The translations under genes were made by a program, and so were the position numbers. From Pseudomonadota bacterium (GTDB lineage: Bacteria > Pseudomonadota > Alphaproteobacteria > Caulobacterales > Aquidulcibacteraceae): a DNA stretch of 16,510 nt. The stretch covers positions 1 through 16,510 of the forward strand of contig JAEYPY010000182.1 of assembly GCA_023410295.1 (NCBI GenBank), written 5' to 3'. This document shows, piece after piece, positions 1-8,229 of the stretch; position 1 is the first letter of the stretch, and each line of letters opens with the position of its first letter. The notes beneath the pieces are model-generated. The model made no database searches, had not been told where the DNA came from, and saw nothing but the letters and a program-made list of their open reading frames with translations.

Positions 1-379
1 CCAGCGTCCGCTGCGTGCCGAGATTGCGCAGGTTGAGGAGGTTGAGGCCGGTCGAGCCGATGAAGCCCTGGTCGCCCGAGTTCGCCGAGGTCGTCGAAGA
101 GCCCGTCAGCGCCGGCACGTCGGTCAGAAAGTCGGTGACATTGGTGATGCCCGAATACTGGATCGTATCGCCTGTCACCGAGGTCACCGGGTTGGCGCTC
201 TCATAATCCGGACGCTGGATGCGCGAGCCGGTGACGACGATGACCTCGTCCTCTTCCGGCACGTCCTGCGCCCAGCTTTCGCCGGCGCACGCCGCCGCCA
301 GCGCCCGCGCCACCGCCACCGCACTCGTCGTGCGCATGAGATATTTCAGCAAATTGTCGGACCGATACACGCGCGCCAT
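1..379 (-). CDS. TonB-dependent receptor, N-terminal part (runs off left edge)
   Basis: This is an outer-membrane beta-barrel receptor that would import a substrate using TonB energy; the substrate cannot be told from this part. Reading leftward from the ATG at 379, 126 codons are visible. An N-terminal export region (ending near GESWAQ) is followed by the acidic DVPEEDE stretch and the segment EVIVVTGSRIQRP, typical of the start of the plug domain. After that come TDFLTDVPAL and GLNLLNLRNLGTQRTL, which match the plug sequence of large alphaproteobacterial receptors. I chose 379 because a purine-rich ribosome binding site (GAGGGAGAG at 394-386) lies 6 bases upstream. A second in-frame ATG at 337 would give a tidier signal peptide but has no such site. 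The gene is divergent from uvrB. The barrel and C-terminus lie outside the window. Confidence 0.88.
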   Translation of the reverse strand, partial: MARVYRSDNLLKYLMRTTSAVAVARALAAACAGESWAQDVPEEDEVIVVTGSRIQRPDYESANPVTSVTGDTIQYSGITNVTDFLTDVPALTGSSTTSANSGDQGFIGSTGLNLLNLRNLGTQRTL

Positions 380-549
380 CGCCAGCTCTCCCTCGGCGCC
401 GCGAACGCGAGTTCTCTTCGCCGCGCGCGCACGTGCGCGAGCGGTGCTGCGAGCAGGCTTCCCCGTGCGATGTCTGCTGGAGCTGCGTTCAGCGGCTCAT
501 TCGCTTGAACACCGGATTACGTCGCCAGTTCCGGGAATTTGCAGATTTT

Positions 550-570
550 GCGTCGCCGCCAAGGCGACGC
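550..570. other. Perfect 8-bp stem-loop upstream of uvrB
   Basis: GCGTCGCC and GGCGACGC form a perfect 8-base inverted repeat around a 5-base loop, in the 272-base region between the divergent receptor and uvrB genes. It lies about 80 bases before the uvrB start. Neither strand has a run of T after it, so it is not a standard terminator. It may be a 5' leader hairpin or an operator; its role is unknown. Nothing else in 380-651 can be assigned with confidence, and I find no alphaproteobacterial LexA box (GTTC-N7-GTTC). Confidence 0.4.
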
Positions 571-651
571 GCCGCAATGCTAACATTTGAGCGGCGCATC
601 GACCCGCGCGCCTCTACCGGCGCCGCTTACTTCATCTTATGTTCTCCCCTC

Positions 652-2991
<2,340 letters not shown>

Positions 2992-3032
2992 CCTAAACGT
3001 TAGGTGGAGCAAGGTGGTGGCTGGGAAGTTTC

Positions 3033-4232
3033 ATGTTCTTCGCGAAATCGGGCGACATCTCTGCGCTCCTGCGCTGGTATTCTCGCGACGCGAATGCGCC
3101 TCCCATCCTTTGTCTTTATGTCGCGGGTGGAAGTGAGTCTGAGAGGTTCATCGCCAGCGTCTTTGACAAGCGGATTTTTCTCGACACGTTGACCGGTGCC
3201 GACATCGCATTGTTTTTGTTTGGGCAAGACTTCGTCAAGTACGCGGTGCCCTACGGTTACCAATGCGACGAACTCCACCTGCATGACTCCGACTTGCAAA
3301 GGAGCCAGTCCGAAACGCAACTTGTCGTTCGGCGCGTTGGCGAGATTGATCTGACCGGCCAACGGCAGCGAGTGGTCAGCGCATCAGAAGCCGCCGCCAA
3401 TGCGATGATGGCTCGCTTCCGGCTTTCCGAGCTTGATGTGCCATGTTTCGTCCTGCTCTCGAAGGATGAGCTCGATGAACCCTGGGTTATCCCCACCAAA
3501 GACGCTGCGGACATCGACTTGTTCGTTTCGTTTCTTCGGGATTTGCGATCTGCCACTCAAGAGGCTCAACAGCAAATTCAAACCCTGATAAACAAACGAA
3601 AAGACGAATTGGCCCACCTCGCTCGCCTTGACGAGCAAATGCGTAGCGTTCGCGGCCTTCAACATTTGGAAGGAGAACTTCCGGAGCTTGAGTCAGAATT
3701 CAAGATGGTGCTGACCGAATTTTGCGGGCGGCTGAAAAACTGCGGAGTGCCACCCGAAGTGCTGGCCCGCGCAAGCTCGCGAAGAGAGGCTGACATCATT
3801 TGGAAATTGGCTCAACGACCCGACGCTGAAGAGCCACTTAACGAGTTTCGGTCAGTGGTGCTGGAAATTGAGCGAGATGACCAGGAGTTTTGGCAGAGAT
3901 TTAAGAAACTGAGCAAGAAGGTCCGCTCTGTGCGCTACGAAACCAGTCAGCGTACCTCTGAGAACCTGCGGCTCATGGTGGAGAAGGAGCGCGCCCGCAC
4001 GCTCGCATCACTTCGCTCAGCCCAGGGCGACGAGCAAATTTTTGCGTCAGCTAGCGCACGGTTGGAGGAAGGAATCCAGCTCGTGTGCGATAAGTACGAG
4101 CAAAAGCTGTTGACCCGCGAAGCCACGAGACCATTGATCATATTTGGAATGCGCCTTCTACGTGTCGCCAGAGCTGGCAAGGACTTGACCGATATTCTCG
4201 CTTCCATTGATGACACGCTCGCAAAGCAATGA
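3033..4232 (+). CDS. Unrecognised 399-aa protein with C-terminal coiled coils, low-GC orphan
   Basis: I do not recognise the family. Residues 1-170 look like a compact alpha/beta domain: hydrophobic strands at CLYVAG (27-32), IALFLFG (58-64) and VPCFVLLSK (136-144) alternate with helices. The VPCF turn is reminiscent of a thioredoxin-type cis-proline loop, but this is only an impression. Residues 170-225 and 280-360 are rich in Glu, Lys, Gln and Arg with helical heptad character and are probably coiled coils. There is no signal peptide or obvious membrane segment, so the protein should be cytoplasmic. The ATG is 41 bases after the uvrB stop with a weak GGTGG/GGGAAG site. Base use is unlike its neighbours: two 60-base lines I counted (3421, 3541) have 32 and 25 G/C. 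This suggests horizontal acquisition. The TGA overlaps an ATG at 4229. Confidence 0.85.
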   Translation: MFFAKSGDISALLRWYSRDANAPPILCLYVAGGSESERFIASVFDKRIFLDTLTGADIALFLFGQDFVKYAVPYGYQCDELHLHDSDLQRSQSETQLVVRRVGEIDLTGQRQRVVSASEAAANAMMARFRLSELDVPCFVLLSKDELDEPWVIPTKDAADIDLFVSFLRDLRSATQEAQQQIQTLINKRKDELAHLARLDEQMRSVRGLQHLEGELPELESEFKMVLTEFCGRLKNCGVPPEVLARASSRREADIIWKLAQRPDAEEPLNEFRSVVLEIERDDQEFWQRFKKLSKKVRSVRYETSQRTSENLRLMVEKERARTLASLRSAQGDEQIFASASARLEEGIQLVCDKYEQKLLTREATRPLIIFGMRLLRVARAGKDLTDILASIDDTLAKQ

Positions 4233-4440
4233 GCGTCCAACTCACTGAAGTCAGAGCGATGCTGCAACCTCGCTGGACTGGTGCCTGGCTAGCAGTGAGT
4301 ATCCGCCCCCTCAATGAACAAGATTCCGCCGGCATCCGAGCCAACGCACCCGCATGCTTCCATTCGCACGCGTGCGCGCCCATCCCGATCTCGTCCCCTG
4401 GTTCGCCCACGCGCCAGCGCACGAGGAAGCTAACACGCGC

Positions 4441-4968
4441 TCACTCACCCCACCCCACATGCCACCAGCCGCGCCGTTGCGCGCTGGGCGCGCGGGAGCC
4501 GTCGCGCCAATGGTACGGGCCCATCGGCGTCATCGCTTCGCGGCCCGCTTCGACGCGCACGCCGTCGCGCAGCAATTCGCCTTCGAGCCGGTCGCCGTAA
4601 TAGCCGCGCGCGTAGATGCGATAGGTCCAGCGCTGGCGCATGTTGATGTTGTGCTCGTGACGCTCCATCCACGCCAGCATGCGCTCCTCGATCGCGCCGC
4701 ACGTGCTCCAGGCATGCGGACAGGCAACGCCGACGAAGCGTCCCGCCGGCGTATCGACGCGCGCGCCGGGCGCCAGCGCGATCGGCATGCCGTTGCGGTC
4801 GTAAAGCACGCCGCGCCAACCCTGGCTGCGCGTGCCCGGCGAACTCACCTCGATCTGATAAAGCAGGCGCGCGTCGTCATCCGGCGCCCCCGGGGGCGCG
4901 ATGATGGTGATGCAGGCCGCCAGCAAGGCAGCCGCAAGCATCGGAATAATCAGCCGCAATGAGCGCAT
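4441..4968 (-). CDS. Small lipoprotein, 175 aa
   Basis: The N-terminus MRSLRLIIPMLAAALLAAC is a type II (lipoprotein) signal peptide with the lipobox LAAC. Cys19 would be lipidated after cleavage. There is no Asp at +2 (the residue is Ile), so outer-membrane sorting is plausible. The mature part has no domain I can name. It contains a Cys pair (in GVACPHAWSTCG) that could form a disulfide and many Tyr, Trp and Arg residues, with WTYRIYARGYYGDRL near residue 115. The start at 4968 is well supported by GAGGAGGG about 8 bases upstream. It lies 95 bases downstream of the small gene ending at 5064, on the same strand. The opposite strand stays open over the same stretch but shows no protein-like sequence. 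Confidence 0.85.
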   Translation of the reverse strand: MRSLRLIIPMLAAALLAACITIIAPPGAPDDDARLLYQIEVSSPGTRSQGWRGVLYDRNGMPIALAPGARVDTPAGRFVGVACPHAWSTCGAIEERMLAWMERHEHNINMRQRWTYRIYARGYYGDRLEGELLRDGVRVEAGREAMTPMGPYHWRDGSRAPSAQRRGWWHVGWGE

Positions 4969-5035
4969 CGCTTCGCCCTCCTCAAGGGATAAGCGGCACG
5001 CGCTACGGTCTCTCCGCCATGAGCGAAATCAAATT

Positions 5036-5049
5036 GGCGCAAAAGCGCC
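5036..5049 (-). terminator. Weak stem-loop after the small gene at 5064
   Basis: Read on the minus strand, GGCGC-TTTT-GCGCC followed by AATTTGATTT lies 14 bases after the stop of the upstream small gene. The stem is only 5 bp, so termination would be weak. It also sits in the leader region of the lipoprotein gene. Confidence 0.25.
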
Positions 5050-5063
5050 GAGGCCAGCGCGCC

Positions 5064-5324
5064 CTAACTCACCGCCTGCGTTTTCACGCTGCGGATAAAG
5101 CCCTCGATATCCGCCGCCGCGTGCGGGCCGTCGCTGGAATCGTTCACGAGCGTGGCCTGGTCGATGAGCAAGTCCTGCAGCTCGTCCGGCAGTTCGTCCC
5201 ATTGCAGCACCACGGCCTGGCCAAGCCGGCGCAACAGATGCTCCTGCGCGTCCTTGTATTTCAGCGTCAGCGCCATCGCCTTCGCTGGCCGGGGCCCAGA
5301 ACCGTTATTCATACCGTTATTCAT
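5064..5324 (-). CDS. Small conserved-looking acidic protein, 86 aa
   Basis: The protein has a variable head (MNNGMNNGSGPRPAKAMALT) and then a compact, probably helical core containing KYKDAQEHLLRRLGQAVVL and WDELPDELQDLLIDQATLV, ending GFIRSVKTQAVS. The core resembles short hypothetical proteins of alphaproteobacteria, but I can name no domain or function. The ATG at 5324 overlaps the end of the upstream 67-aa gene by 8 bases (ATGAATAA), which points to translational coupling and a shared transcript. A second in-frame ATG at 5312 would remove the repeated MNNG and give 82 residues. The frame remains open upstream to 5873, but that part is the shadow of neighbouring sequence. It is likely cytosolic, with no signal or membrane segment. 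Confidence 0.75.
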   Translation of the reverse strand: MNNGMNNGSGPRPAKAMALTLKYKDAQEHLLRRLGQAVVLQWDELPDELQDLLIDQATLVNDSSDGPHAAADIEGFIRSVKTQAVS

Positions 5325-5520
5325 GATGCTCCGCCTGCATGCGCGGCTCGTCGACGATGCGGTCGAATTGTTCGGTTTCGCTGCGCACGCGATATTGCTG
5401 CGGGCCTGCGCCCGGCGCGGGCAGCGGCGCGACGATACGAAACATGCCTGCCGGCATGCCGACGCCCGGTCCGCGCGCGATCGAAACGCGCTCGCCGGCG
5501 CTGAACTTGGTTTGCGCCAT
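5317..5520 (-). CDS. Small SH3-like (KOW-type) protein, 67 aa
   Basis: The sequence begins MAQTKFSAGERVSIARGPG and continues through GMFRIVAPLPA to QQYRVRSETEQFDRIVDE. This pattern (F-x-G-x-x-V near the start, then R-I-V and Y-R-V-R-S) is that of short beta-barrel proteins of the SH3/KOW kind common in alphaproteobacteria. In those, the Tyr-Arg-(Val/Ile)-(Arg/Lys)-Ser strand and a following Glu-Arg/Asp-Arg-Ile-Val strand recur. The biochemical role is not known. The start at 5520 has a clear ribosome binding site, GAGGAC, about 7 bases upstream. Its TAA lies inside the start of the next gene. It heads a two-gene unit divergent from the gene at 5714, across a 193-base region with no promoter I can call. 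Confidence 0.78.
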   Translation of the reverse strand: MAQTKFSAGERVSIARGPGVGMPAGMFRIVAPLPAPGAGPQQYRVRSETEQFDRIVDEPRMQAEHHE

Positions 5521-5713
5521 GGAATGTCCTCAGAATGGCCGGCGGCAGGGAAATCGCGCGCCTCAGGCCTTGATATGGGTGCGCGGGGGCATAAAGGCAA
5601 ACAAAGGACAGATTGTCGCCTATCCCCCACCCCATCGGCGCGAACGCCAGCGTTTTCAACGCCCCGCGTGAAATCTATCCGACCGAGTTGCGTGCAGGCG
5701 CATACTTGCGCCC

Positions 5714-6364
5714 ATGCAAGCCAACGATCCGCCCCCAACAGAGAAAATCCAACGCGCCGCCCCACGCGCGCTCTGGCTGATCGCGCAGCATTTCTTTCAC
5801 GTGCTCTGCACGCTGTTCGGCAATCCCGAAGACCTCGCCCGTCGCCACACGCTGATGCGCGGCGATCACACACTCACGTGCTCTTGGCTCCGCGTCGCCG
5901 AAGCCATGATGCGCCGCCTCCTGCTGATCGAAGCCGCCGCACTCGAACTGCCCGCCACACAACGCACACAACGCGCCAAGCGCGAACGCGTCCGCAAGCT
6001 CATCAGCTACACCGCCGACAATCCCGAAGCCTGGCGCGTCTCATTCCGCTGCAAATCTTCGCCCGCGCGCGGGGGAAGTGGATCGCGGCGCAGCCGCGAG
6101 ACGAAAGGGGAAGTTGTCCCAAACGCGCCGCGCTTCTATTCCGCCTGGCCGCTCGCCGAACGCTACGAAGCGCTCGTGCGGGCTTTCCTCAATCCCATCC
6201 CCTTCGCCCGCCGCATCGCCCGCCGGCTCATCGCCGCGCCGCAACGCCTCGCCGCGTTCCTCCGCGCGCCATCCGAAGCGCACGACCGCGTCGATGATTT
6301 TCATCTCTTCGGCGCCGAAGCCGAGCACAGGTGGAAACAGCGGCTCTGCGTCGACACAAGCTAA
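5714..6364 (+). CDS. Unrecognised 216-aa protein carrying a translated palindromic insert
   Basis: I do not recognise the family. The first 110 residues look like a mostly helical basic domain (ALWLIAQHFFHVLCTLFG at 20-36, then WLRVAEAMMRRLLLIEAAAL at 58-77). The C-terminal part (138-200) is also helical with many Arg (FYSAWPLAERYEALVRAFLN). Between them, residues about 115-136 (starting SSPARGGSGSRRSRETKGE) are low-complexity and are encoded by a GC-rich palindromic element listed separately. The two flanking parts would join naturally without it. No signal peptide is visible. No Shine-Dalgarno sequence precedes the ATG, so the start is uncertain or the mRNA may be leaderless. It converges on the ECF42 gene with 77 bases between them. 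Confidence 0.7.
   Translation: MQANDPPPTEKIQRAAPRALWLIAQHFFHVLCTLFGNPEDLARRHTLMRGDHTLTCSWLRVAEAMMRRLLLIEAAALELPATQRTQRAKRERVRKLISYTADNPEAWRVSFRCKSSPARGGSGSRRSRETKGEVVPNAPRFYSAWPLAERYEALVRAFLNPIPFARRIARRLIAAPQRLAAFLRAPSEAHDRVDDFHLFGAEAEHRWKQRLCVDTS
6057..6118 (+). repeat. GC-rich palindromic element inside a coding frame
   Basis: Two inverted repeats lie in tandem. The first (6057-6078) is CTTC-g-CCCGCGCGCGGG-g-GAAG, with a perfect 12-base palindrome at its centre. The second (6083-6099) is a 7-bp stem TCGCGGC/GCCGCGA with loop GCA. The 8-base direct repeat GGGGAAGT occurs at 6072-6079 and 6107-6114. The block keeps the reading frame and encodes a Gly/Ser/Arg-rich peptide unlike its flanks. 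It resembles the small palindromic elements scattered through alphaproteobacterial chromosomes; its exact borders are inference. Confidence 0.6.
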
Positions 6365-6441
6365 ACGCCATCGGCAAAAGCAAATCGGCAATCAGGCCGC
6401 GCGACACCCGCGTGCGCCAACGCCCCCTATTGCCTACAGCG

Positions 6442-7683
6442 CTATTTCTGCCCCGCCAGCGCATCGAGCTCCTGGCGAATATGCGCCGCTTCCGCCGGCG
6501 TGTTGGCCAGCGCAATGGCGCGATTGAACGCCTCGCGCGCTTCTTTCGCCTGCCCCAGCTGTTTCAAAAACGCGCCGCGCACGCCATGAAAATAGAAGTA
6601 TCCATCGAGCCGCCCAGCCAAGGGCGCGATCAATGCTAGCGCCGCCGCCGGCCCCTCTACTTTCGCCAAGGCCACAGAGCGATTCAGCGTCACCACCGGC
6701 GAGGGCGTGTGCCGCTCCAACGCCTGATAGAGCGCCTCGATCTGCGCCCAATCGGTTTCCGCGGCGCTATCAGCCTGCGCATGCAAGCCCGCGATCGCCG
6801 CCTGAATCTGGTACGGCCCGGGCGCGCGAGAACGCATCGCCTTATCGATCAGCGCCAGGCCTTCCTGGATCAGCGGCTTCTTCCACTTGGTCCGATCCTG
6901 ATCCTCCAGCAGCACCGCATTGCCTTCAGCATCGAACCGCGCCGAAGCCCGCGAATGCTGCAGCAGCATCAGCGCCAAGAGCCCCATGATCTCCGGCTCG
7001 GCCGCATACATCCGCAACAACAAACGCGCGAGCCGGATCGCTTCATCGCAAAGCGCAGCCCGATCGGGATTATCCGGCCCCGCCGAATAGCCCTCGTTGA
7101 ACACAAGATAGATCATCGCCGCGACAGCCGCCAAACGCTCGGCCCGCTCCACCGGACCCGGCGCTTCGAACGGCACGCCAGCGCCTGCGACTTTTCCTTT
7201 CGCCCGCGTGATCCGCTGCTCCATCGCGCTTTCGCCGACCAGAAAGGCTCGCGCGATCTGCTTCACGCTGAGGCCGGAGACAATCCGCAACGCCAGCGCG
7301 ACTTGCTGCGTCTGCGGCAAATCCGGATGGCAGCAAATGAACATAAGCCGCAAAACGTCGTCGCGATAATCGGCAGCATCGAGCCTCTCGACCGTATCGG
7401 CCTCCACATCGCTCAAATCCGAAAGCTGCTCTTCATCCGGCAGCTCGGTCTGCTTGGCCCGCCGGCGCGTCACATCGATCGCCGCATTGCGGCCGACCAT
7501 GATCAGCCACGCCGCAGGATCACGCGGCGGACCGTTTGTCGGCCAGCTCTTGAGCGCGCGCAGGCACGCGTCCTGGTAAGCTTCCTCAGCCAGATCGAGA
7601 TCGCGGAAATAACGCAACAGCGCCGCCACGGCCTGGGGGCGCGCCGAAACCAGCGCCGCATCAATCCAGGCCAGATCGCTCAT
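6442..7683 (-). CDS. ECF42-type RNA polymerase sigma factor with C-terminal DUF6596/TPR extension
   Basis: This is an extracytoplasmic-function sigma factor of 413 residues, twice the length of a plain ECF sigma. Region 2 is at about 16-76 (LRYFRDLDLAEEAYQDACLR, then DPAAWLIMVGRNAAIDVTRR) and region 4 at about 110-168 (LRIVSGLSVKQIARAFLVGE as the helix-turn-helix). The remaining 240 residues start with the DUF6596 signature IYLVFNEGYSAG (about 191-202) and include helical TPR-like repeats. In the ECF42 group no classical anti-sigma factor is found, and the C-terminal extension is thought to control activity. The gene starts only 3 bases after the stop of a YCII/DGPF gene, which is the hallmark ECF42 arrangement. 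Its stop is TAG and it converges on the 216-aa gene. Confidence 0.93.
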   Translation of the reverse strand: MSDLAWIDAALVSARPQAVAALLRYFRDLDLAEEAYQDACLRALKSWPTNGPPRDPAAWLIMVGRNAAIDVTRRRAKQTELPDEEQLSDLSDVEADTVERLDAADYRDDVLRLMFICCHPDLPQTQQVALALRIVSGLSVKQIARAFLVGESAMEQRITRAKGKVAGAGVPFEAPGPVERAERLAAVAAMIYLVFNEGYSAGPDNPDRAALCDEAIRLARLLLRMYAAEPEIMGLLALMLLQHSRASARFDAEGNAVLLEDQDRTKWKKPLIQEGLALIDKAMRSRAPGPYQIQAAIAGLHAQADSAAETDWAQIEALYQALERHTPSPVVTLNRSVALAKVEGPAAALALIAPLAGRLDGYFYFHGVRGAFLKQLGQAKEAREAFNRAIALANTPAEAAHIRQELDALAGQK

Positions 7684-7686
7684 GGC

Positions 7687-8061
7687 TCAACGCGGCTCCA
7701 CCGGCGTCGAGCCTTCCCGCCAGAGCATGATCGGCCGCAGCTCGTAAGCCCCGCCCGGATTGGCCGCCGTCAGCTCGCGCGTGAATTCGAGCCCTTCTTC
7801 GAGGCTATCCACATCGATGATGTAAAAGCCCAGGAGCTGCTCCTTGGTCTCCGCGTAGGGCCCATCGAGCACCACATCGTCTTTCTTACGCAGCGTCGTC
7901 GCCGCCGATGTTGGCAACAGGCGCAAGGCCGGCTTCAGCTTGCCCTTGGAATCCCATTTCTGGTGCACCTTTTCGAGACGCCCCATGACGGCGTCGTCCT
8001 CCTCCTTGGTCCAGGAGAAGACGGTCGCCTCGTCGTTGTAGCAAAGTACGGCGTAGAGCAT
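7687..8061 (-). CDS. YCII-related (DGPF) domain protein, 124 aa
   Basis: This is a small dimeric ferredoxin-like fold protein of the YCII family. It begins MLYAVLCYNDEA and carries the DGPYAETKEQLLGFYIIDV segment (about 66-84), a variant of the DGPF motif. Such proteins are the regular partners and presumed regulon members of ECF42 sigma factors; their reaction is unknown. The frame stays open to a GTG at 8091 and another ATG at 8076. I chose 8061 because GAGG lies 9 bases upstream, the family normally begins at this Met, and the candidate ECF42 -10 element (8085-8088) lies upstream of it. The stop is 3 bases from the sigma factor ATG (TGAGCCATG), so the two are co-transcribed. Confidence 0.92.
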   Translation of the reverse strand: MLYAVLCYNDEATVFSWTKEEDDAVMGRLEKVHQKWDSKGKLKPALRLLPTSAATTLRKKDDVVLDGPYAETKEQLLGFYIIDVDSLEEGLEFTRELTAANPGGAYELRPIMLWREGSTPVEPR

Positions 8062-8084
8062 CGGATAGGGCCTCATATTGCAAG

Positions 8085-8111
8085 GACGCACGCTTACTGC
8101 TCAACCCGACA
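8085..8111 (-). promoter_or_regulatory. Candidate ECF42 autoregulated promoter
   Basis: On the minus strand TGTCGG (8111-8106) is followed after 17 bases by CGTC (8088-8085), 24 bases before the YCII start codon. From memory, the ECF42 group recognises a TGTCGA -35 element and a CG(A/T)C -10 element, so this is one mismatch from expectation with normal spacing. The match is short and the regulation is inference. Confidence 0.45.
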
Positions 8112-8229
8112 CCGCGTCGAGAATTTCCGCACTGCGGCGCCGGCCTTAAGCCTCCGCAATGTTCACCGATCGCGCTTGACGCTTACCGTCCCGCTTCGGT
8201 TCAACCATGGAGCGGCGGCGAGGGATCGG

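Noticed and set aside
4354..4962. 202-codon plus-strand frame opposite the lipoprotein gene
   Set aside because: The minus strand has a clean lipobox signal peptide and ribosome binding site; the plus frame is Ala/Arg/His-rich with no start signal.
5152..6297. 381-codon plus-strand frame across the small gene pair and the 216-aa gene
   Set aside because: Low-complexity Arg/Ala/Ser/Pro composition and overlap with better-supported genes on both strands.
6709..8229. Long plus-strand extension upstream of the TIR-like/Sel1 gene
   Set aside because: It is antisense to the ECF42 and YCII genes, is Arg/His/Gln-rich without domain character, and a good ribosome binding site marks the true start at 8230.
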